This document shows positions 28,271-38,152 of a DNA stretch of 64,000 bases, piece by piece. The first letter of the stretch is position 1. Every line of letters starts with the position of its first letter. Source of the stretch: Candidatus Enterococcus moelleringii (GTDB taxonomy: Bacteria; Bacillota; Bacilli; Lactobacillales; Enterococcaceae). Both the position numbers and the translations under genes were made by a program. The stretch lies in the NCBI RefSeq assembly GCF_017377575.1, contig NZ_JAFREM010000015.1, positions 1-64,000 on the forward strand, written 5' to 3'. The notes under the pieces are model-generated. The model was not told the DNA's origin. It worked only from the letters and a program-made list of their open reading frames with translations, and did not search any database.

Positions 28271-28864
28271 ATGATTAAACTCGAAACCAAATTCCTAAAT
28301 AGTCTTGGAAAAAAGCACACGCTTAACATCAAAGATCCCAATACTGATCTAAGTCCAGCTGAAATCAAACAGTCGCTAGAATTGCTAACCACCTTAGACA
28401 TCTTTGAAAAAGACGGCGTTGGTTTGTTCCAAGAAGTAGTTAGCGCCAAGTATGTAGAAACGATTGAGACACCAGTTTTTATTGGTGACGAATATTTTGG
28501 CGAAGCTAATGCACCAGTGATCTTGAACCAGTCCATGTTGGCTTATGCGCCTGCTGAGCCTGTGATGGACGTACCGGAAGTATCTTTAGAAGAAAAAACG
28601 GTGGAAGAAGTTGCTGAAGCCGATAAAAATCAAAAACTAGAAGAAGTAAAAGCTCAAAGCAGCTATAAAGCATTACCAGCAGTGCCCCAAGTCTCTCTTG
28701 ATAAGCCAAAAGAAACGTTACCAGCAACACCTGAAATAGTGGAGGAAACACCTGAAACTCCAACTGAAACTCAACCAAACTCCAACTACCGCATCTCAGA
28801 AATACTGCGGCGCAGGAGAAATCGGAGAAAAGCGCAGGAACAACAGAAGAAAAGTCTTGAATAA
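28271..28864 (+). CDS. DUF2922 protein with long C-terminal extension (197 aa)
   Basis: The ATG at 28271 follows AAGGAG, while an upstream in-frame ATG at 28253 overlaps that site. Residues 1-70 are a DUF2922 domain homologous to the protein at 27289. The remaining 125 residues are low-complexity: Glu/Val/Pro-rich with repeats such as ETPETPTETQP, then a very basic end (RRRRNRRKAQEQQKK). Such an extension is far beyond the usual DUF2922 length. The basic tail could bind nucleic acid or an acidic surface. No signal peptide or LPxTG motif is present. Confidence 0.7.
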   Translation: MIKLETKFLNSLGKKHTLNIKDPNTDLSPAEIKQSLELLTTLDIFEKDGVGLFQEVVSAKYVETIETPVFIGDEYFGEANAPVILNQSMLAYAPAEPVMDVPEVSLEEKTVEEVAEADKNQKLEEVKAQSSYKALPAVPQVSLDKPKETLPATPEIVEETPETPTETQPNSNYRISEILRRRRNRRKAQEQQKKSLE

Positions 28865-28911
28865 CCTGCCCGCAAGTTAAATGCTAATTTGATCGATCGT
28901 TAGCCGAGGTT

Positions 28912-28934
28912 TCATCATGATTTGTTCATGATGA
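28912..28934 (+). repeat. Hairpin after the extended DUF2922 gene
   Basis: TCATCATGA (28912-28920) and TCATGATGA (28926-28934) form a perfect 9-base stem with loop TTTGT, extended by GAGG/CCTC. There is no T-tract, so it is not a standard intrinsic terminator. Confidence 0.5.
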
Positions 28935-29037
28935 GAGCCCTCAATACCAAGCATCCGCGAAGATTGGGTCCTTCGCAAAAGATCCATTCGTTCCTTGAAA
29001 ATTACATACTAATCGATACGTTATTGGGGAAAAGCAT

Positions 29038-29086
29038 AAAAAAAGACTGCAAACATCATCCCTTGTTTAGGACTTCGTTTGCAGCC
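29038..29086 (-). terminator. Terminator after jag
   Basis: On the minus strand GGCTGCAAAC pairs with GTTTGCAGTC around a loop of about 22 bases. Seven T follow (complement of 29038-29044). Confidence 0.85.
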
Positions 29087-29107
29087 TGTTAAGCTCTAGC
29101 TTTTATG

Positions 29108-29860
29108 CTAAAAGTATTTTTTAGCCGGTTCTACTACTAAATAGCGATAAGGTTCTTCGCCTTCGGAATGGGTTTTGATGTAATCATCATAGCTTAATGC
29201 TGAATGAATCATCTTACGTTCGAAGGCTGGCATTGGTTCTAAGAAGACTGGACGTCCAGTTTCTTTGACTTTTTCAGCGGTACGCTTCGCTAAGCGTACC
29301 AGTACTTCTTCGCGTTTTTGGCGGTAGTTGCCGACATTCACAACCACTGAAAGTTTATTTTTGGCTACTCGGTGAACAAAGACTTGCGCTAAATACTGCA
29401 AAGCGTTCAAGATCTTTCCGTGTTTACCAATCAGCATGCCTTGTTTGTTCGTTTCCAAGTTGAAGATTGTCAGATTATTGTCTCCCCGCTCAATTTTTAC
29501 TAACGCGGGTACACCCATTTCTCTCGTTATATCTGTCAGATAAATGGCTAAGTGTTTGATGGCTTCTTCATTGTCCAACTCGCTAAGCTCTTCTGAAATA
29601 GCTGTTTCACTAATTTTTTCTACGACAGGTTCGGTGACGGGTTCGCCCATCACTTCTTCCACCGCTTCTTCAACAGCTTCACTGATTTCTTCCGCAACAG
29701 TTGGTTCAATGGATACTTGCGCATTCTTTTTACCGATTCCTAAGAATCCTTTTTTTCCTTCATCCAAGATGCTGATTTCAGCTTCATCTTTGGTTAACCC
29801 TAGAACATCTAATCCATGCTTGATTGCTTCATCAATCGTAGCACCTTCATAAACAGGCAT
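29108..29860 (-). CDS. jag: RNA-binding protein Jag (KhpB)
   Basis: A 250-aa RNA-binding protein. The N-terminal Jag_N domain (residues 1-50, with KKGFLGIG) is followed by an acidic linker rich in Glu/Val (55-95). A KH-like domain with IGKHGKILNALQYL lies near 150 and an R3H domain at the C-terminus. In streptococci and lactobacilli it works with KhpA in control of cell elongation and division, by RNA binding. It is downstream of yidC as in most Firmicutes. Confidence 0.95.
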   Translation of the reverse strand: MPVYEGATIDEAIKHGLDVLGLTKDEAEISILDEGKKGFLGIGKKNAQVSIEPTVAEEISEAVEEAVEEVMGEPVTEPVVEKISETAISEELSELDNEEAIKHLAIYLTDITREMGVPALVKIERGDNNLTIFNLETNKQGMLIGKHGKILNALQYLAQVFVHRVAKNKLSVVVNVGNYRQKREEVLVRLAKRTAEKVKETGRPVFLEPMPAFERKMIHSALSYDDYIKTHSEGEEPYRYLVVEPAKKYF

Positions 29861-29923
29861 TCATCCTTACCTCCTTGTTCTATTTTCATACTGGACACTC
29901 AATAAATGAATGGACCAGTGTTT

Positions 29924-30751
29924 TTACTTTTTGCGTTTTTGTTTTTTCTTTGGATTTTTTGCTCTTTCCAATGCCCGTTCTTTTTGACGAATTCGACGAG
30001 CTTCTTCGGCTCTTTCCTGACGAATTTTAAACGGATTGTTAATCAATAAAGTTTGAACCGTTTGGAAGGCATTTGAAACCACCCAGTATAGTGACAAACC
30101 ACTAGCTAAATTCATACCCATTACAAAAATCATTACTGGCATGAAAAAGGTCATAATCTTTGTGGAAGGGTTTGATTCCAATTGACTCATACTTGACAGA
30201 TACGTACTAGCAAAGGTAAAGATCGCTGCTAGAATCGGTAAAATGAAGTATGGATCAGGAGCACTTAAGTCTAACCACATGAATTGGCCTTGTCTTAACG
30301 CTGGTACGCGCAAAATAGATTGATACAAAGCAATCATTACTGGCATTTGAACCACCAGCGGCAAACATCCGGCATACGGATTTACATTGTGCTCTGCATA
30401 CAGCTTCTTGGTTTCAGCTTGCAGCTTGGCTTGGGTTTCTTGATCCCGGGAAGCATACTTTTGTTGAAGCGCTTTGATTTTCGGCTGCAGCTCTTGCGTT
30501 TTACGCATGCTTTTTGTTTGGAAGTGCATCAAAGGCATCAGGATAATCCGGATAATGATCGTAAACAAAATAATCCCTACACCAACGCTGCCAAAGGACA
30601 ATGCTTGAATTGCTTCACCAAAGTAGTAGATAATGTATCGGCTCCAAATACCGGTACTGTTCGCGTCTACATCGCCAGTACCACAGGCAGACAATAAGAC
30701 TACTAAGGCAAGCAAACCTGCCATTAAAATTATTCGATTGTATTTCTTCAC
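29924..30751 (-). CDS. yidC: Membrane protein insertase YidC (OxaA-type, lipoprotein)
   Basis: Inserts and folds membrane proteins, alone or with SecYEG; 275 aa. It has an N-terminal lipoprotein signal with lipobox LLSAC (Cys23), then five membrane helices with the hydrophilic-groove arginine in IIRIILMPL and a basic C-terminal tail (RKK-rich) for ribosome contact. It overlaps rnpA by 4 bases. A second YidC paralogue, common in this order, is not in the window. Confidence 0.95.
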   Translation of the reverse strand: MKKYNRIILMAGLLALVVLLSACGTGDVDANSTGIWSRYIIYYFGEAIQALSFGSVGVGIILFTIIIRIILMPLMHFQTKSMRKTQELQPKIKALQQKYASRDQETQAKLQAETKKLYAEHNVNPYAGCLPLVVQMPVMIALYQSILRVPALRQGQFMWLDLSAPDPYFILPILAAIFTFASTYLSSMSQLESNPSTKIMTFFMPVMIFVMGMNLASGLSLYWVVSNAFQTVQTLLINNPFKIRQERAEEARRIRQKERALERAKNPKKKQKRKK

Positions 30752-31107
30752 TTAATTCTGTTCCCTTCCTCATTCAAAATTTTTGCTAATTTTAAGACGT
30801 GTATCAAATTAGAGCGCACTTCTTCATAGGAAAGGTCTTTGATCGCAGGACGGGCAATCACTATAAAATCCAGCCTAGGATCAATCGCCGGTGCCAATTC
30901 TTGCAAAACGGCCCGAATAAGACGTTTTACTCGATTGCGGGCTACCGCATTTCCAATCTTTTTACCTACAGAAAGTCCAACTCTAAAATGGGGTTGATCA
31001 GAAGGCTCTAATCGATAAACAACAAATTTGCGATTGGCAAAGGAAGTTCCCTCCTGAAAAACTTTTTGAAACTCTTTTTCTTTCTTTACGCGGTATGCTT
31101 TTTTCAT
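30748..31107 (-). CDS. rnpA: Ribonuclease P protein component
   Basis: Protein subunit of RNase P, which trims the 5' leader of pre-tRNAs together with an RNA subunit; 119 aa. The signature ARNRVKRLIRAVL lies near residues 54-66. It overlaps yidC (ATGA), so the two are coupled. A terminator-like hairpin separates it from upstream rpmH, so part of rpmH transcription may stop before rnpA. Confidence 0.96.
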   Translation of the reverse strand: MKKAYRVKKEKEFQKVFQEGTSFANRKFVVYRLEPSDQPHFRVGLSVGKKIGNAVARNRVKRLIRAVLQELAPAIDPRLDFIVIARPAIKDLSYEEVRSNLIHVLKLAKILNEEGNRIK

Positions 31108-31211
31108 TCAGCTTCCTTCGTTTCTTAAAATCTATACTTACCAATAATACCATAATTCAAATTAAGGATTCATCTCATTTAAATGAAAAGATGAGAAATG
31201 CCTTCTTTTTA

Positions 31212-31276
31212 CAAAAAAAGCTCCACGAACTGATTTGGCTCTTTCGCTTAAGAACGATAAAGCAAGTTCGTGAAGC
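31212..31276 (-). terminator. Terminator between rpmH and rnpA
   Basis: Minus-strand GCTTCACGAACT (complement of 31265-31276) pairs with AGTTCGTGGAGC (complement of 31220-31231), followed by seven T (31213-31219). The 33-base loop has its own small hairpin. It would attenuate rpmH read-through into rnpA. Confidence 0.8.
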
Positions 31277-31332
31277 CAGACATCGTTAAACACACTATTT
31301 AATAAGTCCAAATAATAAGCCTCTTTATAAAG

Positions 31333-31360
31333 AAAAAAACCACTGGACCGGCAGTGGTTT
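31333..31360 (-). terminator. Hairpin terminator at rpmH stop
   Basis: Minus-strand AAACCACTG and CAGTGGTTT form a 9-base stem and 6-base loop, followed by a T run (complement of 31333-31339). The hairpin begins at the rpmH stop codon. Confidence 0.75.
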
Positions 31361-31493
31361 AAGCAGAAAGTACTTTTCTTCCTTTACGGCGACGGCTAGC
31401 CAAAACACGGCGGCCATTTTTAGTGCTCATACGTTTGCGGAAACCATGAACTTTCTGGCGTTTACGTTTATTTGGTTGATAAGTTCTTTTCAT
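31359..31493 (-). CDS. rpmH: 50S ribosomal protein L34
   Basis: A 44-aa very basic ribosomal protein read directly from the minus strand: starts [20 protein letters not shown] and ends [11 protein letters not shown]. Every expected residue block is present. The ATG at 31493 follows GGAGG. It has a strong promoter (31537-31566) and two downstream hairpins. Its place between the origin and rnpA is conserved across bacteria. Confidence 0.97.
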   Translation of the reverse strand: MKRTYQPNKRKRQKVHGFRKRMSTKNGRRVLASRRRKGRKVLSA

Positions 31494-31536
31494 CTATTCC
31501 ACCTCCATTATCAACGATACATAGACATACTTTAGT

Positions 31537-31566
31537 AGTATAACGACTAACCCTACCATTTGTCAA
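31537..31566 (-). promoter_or_regulatory. rpmH promoter
   Basis: Minus-strand TTGACA (31561-31566), 18-base spacer, TATACT (31537-31542). It lies next to the origin and fires away from dnaA. Confidence 0.8.
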
Positions 31567-31589
31567 TCCAAAAAAAATAAAAAAAATTT

Positions 31590-31890
31590 TAGTTTATCCA
31601 CATTTTTTGGGGATAAGTCTCAGTTGCCTGGGGATAATTTATCCACAAGAAAATCTGCTTTTTTTATATCCGCATATTTATCCCCATAATTTTGGACTAT
31701 GGAAAAGTTATGCACATGGTGGATAACTTTTGTGCATAACTCTGGTTTCCATTGATATAACGCGGTCAATTTATCCGTAAATCTGTGGAAAGTCCCGTGG
31801 AAAAAGAGGAAACCTATTATCTATACCCAGGGATGTGGATAACTTTTTTTAACAACGTGTATAGCTCTTTTTTTATTTTCCCACAGTGTG
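31590..31890. other. oriC: Replication origin region (oriC) with DnaA boxes
   Basis: Clustered DnaA boxes lie upstream of dnaA. Perfect TTATCCACA is at 31594-31602 and 31639-31647 (plus) and 31834-31842 (minus). TTATCCCCA-type boxes are at 31608-31616 and 31629-31637 (minus) and 31678-31686 (plus). TTATGCACA-type boxes are at 31708-31716 (plus) and 31731-31739 (minus). AT-rich runs flank the cluster at 31567-31593 and 31843-31880. Gene strand switches here, as expected at an origin. Confidence 0.93.
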
Positions 31891-31997
31891 GACAAACTTT
31901 GCAAAAAAAACATCCTCAGCTTTTGCCTGTGGAAAACTTTCGTAAAAAATGATAAAGTAGACCTATCTGAATTTAATTAAGATAGGAGGCGAATTAT

Positions 31998-33323
31998 TTG
32001 ACCTCATTAGAAGATATATGGCAAGAGTTGAAGGAAAGCTACAAGAATGAATTGAACCCTGCCAGCTACGACGCTTGGGTAGATACTGCCAAGCCTTTGT
32101 CTTTTAACAACAATCAAATAACTATTGAAGTAACCAGTGATCTCCATAAGAAATATTGGGAGAAACACTTAGCAGCAAAAATTGTTGAAATAGGCTTTAA
32201 ACTAACAGGGGATGAAATTATGCCGGCCTTTGTCACACCCGACGAAGCACCGGTTTTTACGCCTGTAGCAAAACCGCCGACACCAACAGTTGAAGTAACA
32301 AAACGAGCCATGCTTAATCCAAAATACACCTTTGATACCTTTGTTATTGGTAAAGGAAATCAAATGGCCCATGCCGCAGCGTTAGTGGTGGCTGAAGAAC
32401 CAGGCTCCATTTATAACCCTTTATTTTTCTATGGAGGCGTGGGATTAGGGAAAACTCACTTGATGCATGCGATTGGTCATCAAATGTTAGCCATTAATCC
32501 ACAGGCGAAAGTAAAGTATGTCTCCAGTGAGACCTTTGCCAACGATTTTATCAATTCCATCAAAAATAAAATCTCCGAAGAATTTCGGCAAGAGTACCGC
32601 AATGTCGACCTGCTTTTAGTAGATGATATTCAATTTTTTGCGGAAAAAGAAGCAACGCAGGAAGAATTCTTCCACACCTTTGAGAACTTATATAATGATA
32701 ATAAACAAATTGTTCTAACCAGCGACCGTTTGCCTAATGAAATTCCAAAATTGCAGGAACGCCTGGTTTCCCGCTTTGCTTGGGGACTGTCTGTCGACAT
32801 CACACCGCCAGATTTGGAAACCCGAACAGCGATCTTACGCAAGAAAGCCCAAGCGGAGAATCTTGAGATCCCGGATGACACCTTAAGTTATATCGCTGGT
32901 CAGATCGATTCCAACATTCGGGAATTAGAAGGGGCTTTAGTCCGAGTTCAAGCTTTTGCTACTATGAATAATGCGGATATTACCACCAGCATCGCAGCTG
33001 ATGCCTTGAAAAGTCTAAAAGGTACCAGCAATACACAATTAACGATCACACAAATTCAAGAAGAAGTGGCCAAGTACTACCACATTCAAGTAAAAGACTT
33101 AAAAGGTAAGAAACGGGTGAAGGCGATCGTCGTTCCCCGACAAATTGCCATGTACTTATCCCGGGAAATGACCGACAGCTCTTTACCAAAAATTGGTGCC
33201 GAGTTTGGCGGCAAGGATCATACCACCGTCATTCATGCCCACGAAAAAATTGCTCAACTAATCAAAAATGACAGCAGTATGCAGCAAGAAGTAGCTGAGA
33301 TTAAGAATCTGCTGCTGAATTAG
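31998..33323 (+). CDS. dnaA: Chromosomal replication initiator DnaA
   Basis: AAA+ ATPase that binds DnaA boxes and opens the origin; 441 aa. Domain I is residues 1-80, followed by a variable Pro/Thr linker. The AAA+ core has Walker A GGVGLGKT (146-153) and Walker B LLVDDIQF. The C-terminal DNA-binding domain carries the signature [15 protein letters not shown]. The start codon is TTG at 31998, eight bases after AGGAGG, which may limit translation. DnaA boxes on both sides of the gene fit autoregulation. Confidence 0.98.
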   Translation: MTSLEDIWQELKESYKNELNPASYDAWVDTAKPLSFNNNQITIEVTSDLHKKYWEKHLAAKIVEIGFKLTGDEIMPAFVTPDEAPVFTPVAKPPTPTVEVTKRAMLNPKYTFDTFVIGKGNQMAHAAALVVAEEPGSIYNPLFFYGGVGLGKTHLMHAIGHQMLAINPQAKVKYVSSETFANDFINSIKNKISEEFRQEYRNVDLLLVDDIQFFAEKEATQEEFFHTFENLYNDNKQIVLTSDRLPNEIPKLQERLVSRFAWGLSVDITPPDLETRTAILRKKAQAENLEIPDDTLSYIAGQIDSNIRELEGALVRVQAFATMNNADITTSIAADALKSLKGTSNTQLTITQIQEEVAKYYHIQVKDLKGKKRVKAIVVPRQIAMYLSREMTDSSLPKIGAEFGGKDHTTVIHAHEKIAQLIKNDSSMQQEVAEIKNLLLN

Positions 33324-33325
33324 CA

Positions 33326-33428
33326 TGTGGAAAACCTATGGAAAAACAGCGAAGGTTTTCCACACCTTTTCCACAAGTGGAAAACCTTGAGAATCACTCT
33401 TTTTTTCGGTTTTCCACAGGTTCCACAG
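33326..33428. repeat. Cluster of TTTTCCACA motifs between dnaA and dnaN
   Basis: TTTTCCACA occurs at 33356-33364, 33367-33375 and 33410-33418 (plus), with TGTGGAAAA at 33326-33334 and GTGGAAAA near 33378-33385 (minus). TGTGGAAAACC (33326-33336) and GGTTTTCCACA (33354-33364) form an 11-base inverted repeat; GGTTTTCCAC and GTGGAAAACC (33377-33386) form a second. It may be a second DnaA-binding cluster of a bipartite origin, or an RNA hairpin. Confidence 0.6.
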
Positions 33429-33487
33429 GCCCTACTACTTTTATTACTTAATATTATAAATAAATATATATAAAAAGGAGTCTCCCA

Positions 33488-34618
33488 ATGAAATTTACGA
33501 TTAATCGCTCACGCTTCATTCAAGAACTAGCTACGGTCCAACGTGCTATTTCAACTAAAACCACTATTCCTATTTTAACCGGTGTAAAAATCGTCTTAAC
33601 CGAAGAAGGACTGAACTTAACCGGTAGTAATGCTGATATCTCTATCGAAACCTTTTTAGCGGCAGCAGACGAAAAAGCCCAGCTGCAAATTGAAAAAACC
33701 GGGATGATTGTTTTACAAGCCCGTTTCTTCAGTGAAATCATTCGCCGTTTGCCAGAAGATACCTTTACTTTAGAAGTGTTAGACAATCTTCAAGTAGCCA
33801 TTACTTCAGGCGCAGCTGAATTTACCGTTAATGGATTAGATGCCGATAATTATCCACATTTGCCGGTTGTGGAAGAACAAAACCAATTAAAATTACCTGT
33901 CCACATGTTGACAAAATTAATTGGCGAAACCGTATTTGCCGTTTCCCAGCATGAAAGTCGTCCGATTTTGACCGGGGTTCATTTTATGTTGGCCAATAAT
34001 CAATTACTAGCTGTGGCTACTGACTCACACCGAATGAGCCAACGAGTAGTACCGGTTGAAAATGCTACTAGTGATTTTGATATCGTCATTCCAGGAAAAA
34101 GCTTAGTGGAACTTTCACGTTCAATGAGTGATGAAGAAGCCGAAGTAGAAATCAGTATTATGGAAAATCAAGTCTTATTCAAGACACCATCGATGTATTT
34201 CTATTCACGCTTGTTAGAAGGAAACTATCCTGATACGAATCGTTTAATTCCAACCAGCTTCAATACCGAAATTTCTTTTTCCGTTCCAACCTTACTAGCA
34301 GCAATTGAACGGGCATCATTGCTATCACATGAAGGCAGAAACAATATCGTGCGTCTGGCGATTGAGTCTGATTCAGTGGTACTTTACGGAAATTCCCCTG
34401 AAATCGGGAAAGTAGAAGAAGAGCTGGCGTATGAAAAAGTAACCGGAGATCCATTAGAAATCTCCTTTAATCCAGATTATATGAAGGATGCGCTGCGGGC
34501 CTTTGGCGACATGAGTATTACCATTCACTTCATCTCACCAATTCGTCCATTTACTTTAGAACCAACCGAAGGCGAAGTTTCATTTATTCAACTAATTACG
34601 CCAGTACGGACTAACTAA
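33488..34618 (+). CDS. dnaN: DNA polymerase III beta subunit (sliding clamp)
   Basis: Ring-shaped processivity clamp, 376 aa, made of three similar domains of about 125 residues each. It tethers DNA polymerase and other partners to DNA. The start MKFTINRSRFIQEL and the end EGEVSFIQLITPVRTN are family-typical. The SD is AAAGGAG at 33475-33481. Unlike many Firmicutes, a terminator and a new promoter separate it from yaaA-recF. Confidence 0.98.
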   Translation: MKFTINRSRFIQELATVQRAISTKTTIPILTGVKIVLTEEGLNLTGSNADISIETFLAAADEKAQLQIEKTGMIVLQARFFSEIIRRLPEDTFTLEVLDNLQVAITSGAAEFTVNGLDADNYPHLPVVEEQNQLKLPVHMLTKLIGETVFAVSQHESRPILTGVHFMLANNQLLAVATDSHRMSQRVVPVENATSDFDIVIPGKSLVELSRSMSDEEAEVEISIMENQVLFKTPSMYFYSRLLEGNYPDTNRLIPTSFNTEISFSVPTLLAAIERASLLSHEGRNNIVRLAIESDSVVLYGNSPEIGKVEEELAYEKVTGDPLEISFNPDYMKDALRAFGDMSITIHFISPIRPFTLEPTEGEVSFIQLITPVRTN

Positions 34619-34675
34619 TTTGAAAAGTTTCACAGCTCTTTTTGAAAAACTTATGAAAGAGCTGAAATATGAGTA

Positions 34676-34709
34676 AAAGGTCTTAAAATCGATTTTAAGG
34701 CCTTTTTTT
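34676..34709 (+). terminator. Terminator after dnaN
   Basis: AAAGGTCTTAAAATC (34676-34690) and GATTTTAAGGCCTTT (34691-34705) form a near-perfect palindrome followed by TTTT. A further inverted repeat AGCTCTTT/GAAAGAGCT lies just upstream (34634-34662). Confidence 0.8.
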
Positions 34710-34774
34710 CTTTTTGTAGTAAAACATTGGAATTTGAATGAAACTTCTTAAAACGAAAAATACAAGGATGTTAT

Positions 34775-34803
34775 TTGTTTTTTGACTAAAAAAAGAGTAT
34801 AAT
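34775..34803 (+). promoter_or_regulatory. Promoter of yaaA-recF-gyrBA
   Basis: TTGTTT (34775-34780), 17-base spacer, TATAAT (34798-34803), about 37 bases before the yaaA GTG start. Confidence 0.65.
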
Positions 34804-34840
34804 ATAGAGGTGTCTCTGAAATGAAAACGAGGGATGAAAT

Positions 34841-35083
34841 GTGAAACAACGAATAGTTTTAAAAACAGAATATATGACGCTGGGCCAGCTGTTGAAAGAG
34901 ATCAATGTGATATCCAGCGGCGGGCAGGCTAAATGGTATTTAGCAGAGGAAACTGTGTTTGTAGATGGTGAGCCAGAAAATCGTCGCGGGCGCAAACTCT
35001 ATCCGGGTATGATGATTGAAATACCTGAGATGGGTACTTTTTTTATGGCTAAAAACGGGAATACTGAAGATGAAACTGAATAA
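34841..35083 (+). CDS. yaaA: S4-domain RNA-binding protein YaaA
   Basis: An 80-aa protein with an S4 RNA-binding fold (MTLGQLLKEINVISSGGQAKWYL, about 12-34, then DGEPENRRGRKLYPGM). It is conserved between dnaN and recF in Firmicutes and is a small ribosome-associated or RNA-binding factor by family. The start is GTG at 34841 after GAGGGA. It overlaps recF by 14 bases. Its C-terminal tail is acidic. Confidence 0.92.
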   Translation: MKQRIVLKTEYMTLGQLLKEINVISSGGQAKWYLAEETVFVDGEPENRRGRKLYPGMMIEIPEMGTFFMAKNGNTEDETE

Positions 35084-36188
35084 GCTTCAACTGAAAAATT
35101 ATCGGAATTACCAAGAGTTGTTTTTAGAATTCCCTAATAGCTTAAATGTCTTTTTAGGGGAAAACGCTCAAGGGAAAACCAATTTGTTAGAGAGTATTTA
35201 TGTACTGGCTTTAACGCGGAGTCACCGCACCAATAATGAGCACGAACTGATTGGCTGGCAAGATGATTTTGCCCAAATCAAGGGTCGTATCTCAAAAGGT
35301 GTGGGTGAGACTGAATTAGAGCTGCTGCTAACAAAAAAAGGTCGGAAGTCTAAGGTTAATCATATTGAACAAAAGCGCTTAAGCAGTTACATAGGCCAAT
35401 TAAATGTCATCTTATTTGCACCTGAAGACCTTTCTTTAGTGAAAGGAAGTCCCCAGATGAGACGGCGCTTTATCGATATGGAGCTGGGGCAGATTAGTCC
35501 CATGTATTTATACGATTTAGCCCAGTATCAAAAAACGTTAAAACAACGCAATCTTTACCTCAAACAATTAGCGGAAAAAAAGCAGACGGACGAAATCTAT
35601 TTGGATATCCTCAGCGAGCAGCTGGTGGAATTCGGCAGCAAGGTATTAACCAACCGTTTGCAATTTATCAAGCGCCTAGAGCATTGGTCGAATGAACTGC
35701 ACACGAGAATCACCAATCAGCGTGAACACCTGGAGATCGAATATGTTGGCAGTCTGCCGATAGAAGCTGAGTCGTTAGAAAATATCCAAACCATCTTTCA
35801 AGGGGAGCTGCAAAAAAACCGCAAGCGGGAATTGTTCAGAGGGACCACCCTCGTCGGACCGCATCGGGATGATCTGCGCTTTTTAGTGAACGGGCAAAAT
35901 GTTCAAACCTACGGCTCGCAAGGCCAGCAGCGAACAACGGCTTTAAGTGTCAAATTGGCTGAAATTGATTTGATGAAGGAAGAGACGGGGGAATACCCTT
36001 TGCTGCTGTTAGATGATGTGATGAGTGAACTGGATGATAACCGTCAAGTTCATTTGTTAGAAACAATCGAAGACAAAGTTCAAACCTTTTTAACAACAAC
36101 GACCTTAGATCATGTAAAAGGAAAGATGACCGTTCACCCGGATATCTTTTATGTCCAACAAGGACAGATAGAAAGGAACGAAACTTAA
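35070..36188 (+). CDS. recF: DNA replication and repair protein RecF
   Basis: SMC-like ATPase that helps load RecA at gaps; 372 aa. I chose the ATG at 35070, which overlaps yaaA, because it gives the canonical start MKLNKLQLKNYRNY. An upstream ATG at 35016 would add 18 odd residues. Walker A is GENAQGKTNL (residues 30-39), the signature region FRGTTLVGPHRDDL, and Walker B LLLDDVMSELD. It ends directly against the gyrB ATG (TAAATG). Confidence 0.95.
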   Translation: MKLNKLQLKNYRNYQELFLEFPNSLNVFLGENAQGKTNLLESIYVLALTRSHRTNNEHELIGWQDDFAQIKGRISKGVGETELELLLTKKGRKSKVNHIEQKRLSSYIGQLNVILFAPEDLSLVKGSPQMRRRFIDMELGQISPMYLYDLAQYQKTLKQRNLYLKQLAEKKQTDEIYLDILSEQLVEFGSKVLTNRLQFIKRLEHWSNELHTRITNQREHLEIEYVGSLPIEAESLENIQTIFQGELQKNRKRELFRGTTLVGPHRDDLRFLVNGQNVQTYGSQGQQRTTALSVKLAEIDLMKEETGEYPLLLLDDVMSELDDNRQVHLLETIEDKVQTFLTTTTLDHVKGKMTVHPDIFYVQQGQIERNET

Positions 36189-38138
<1,950 letters not shown>

Positions 38139-38152
38139 TGAGGAGGATCGAT

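Noticed and set aside
28980-29030. CCTTGAAAATTACATACTAATCG resembling 16S-23S spacer sequence (shown in part: CCTTGAAAATTACATAC)
   Set aside because: No rRNA or tRNA sequence is nearby and the likeness is short; probably chance.
34821-34844. A seven-codon upstream frame overlapping the yaaA start
   Set aside because: ATG and stop are in phase and overlap the GTG start, but there is no ribosome site of its own and no attenuation signal.
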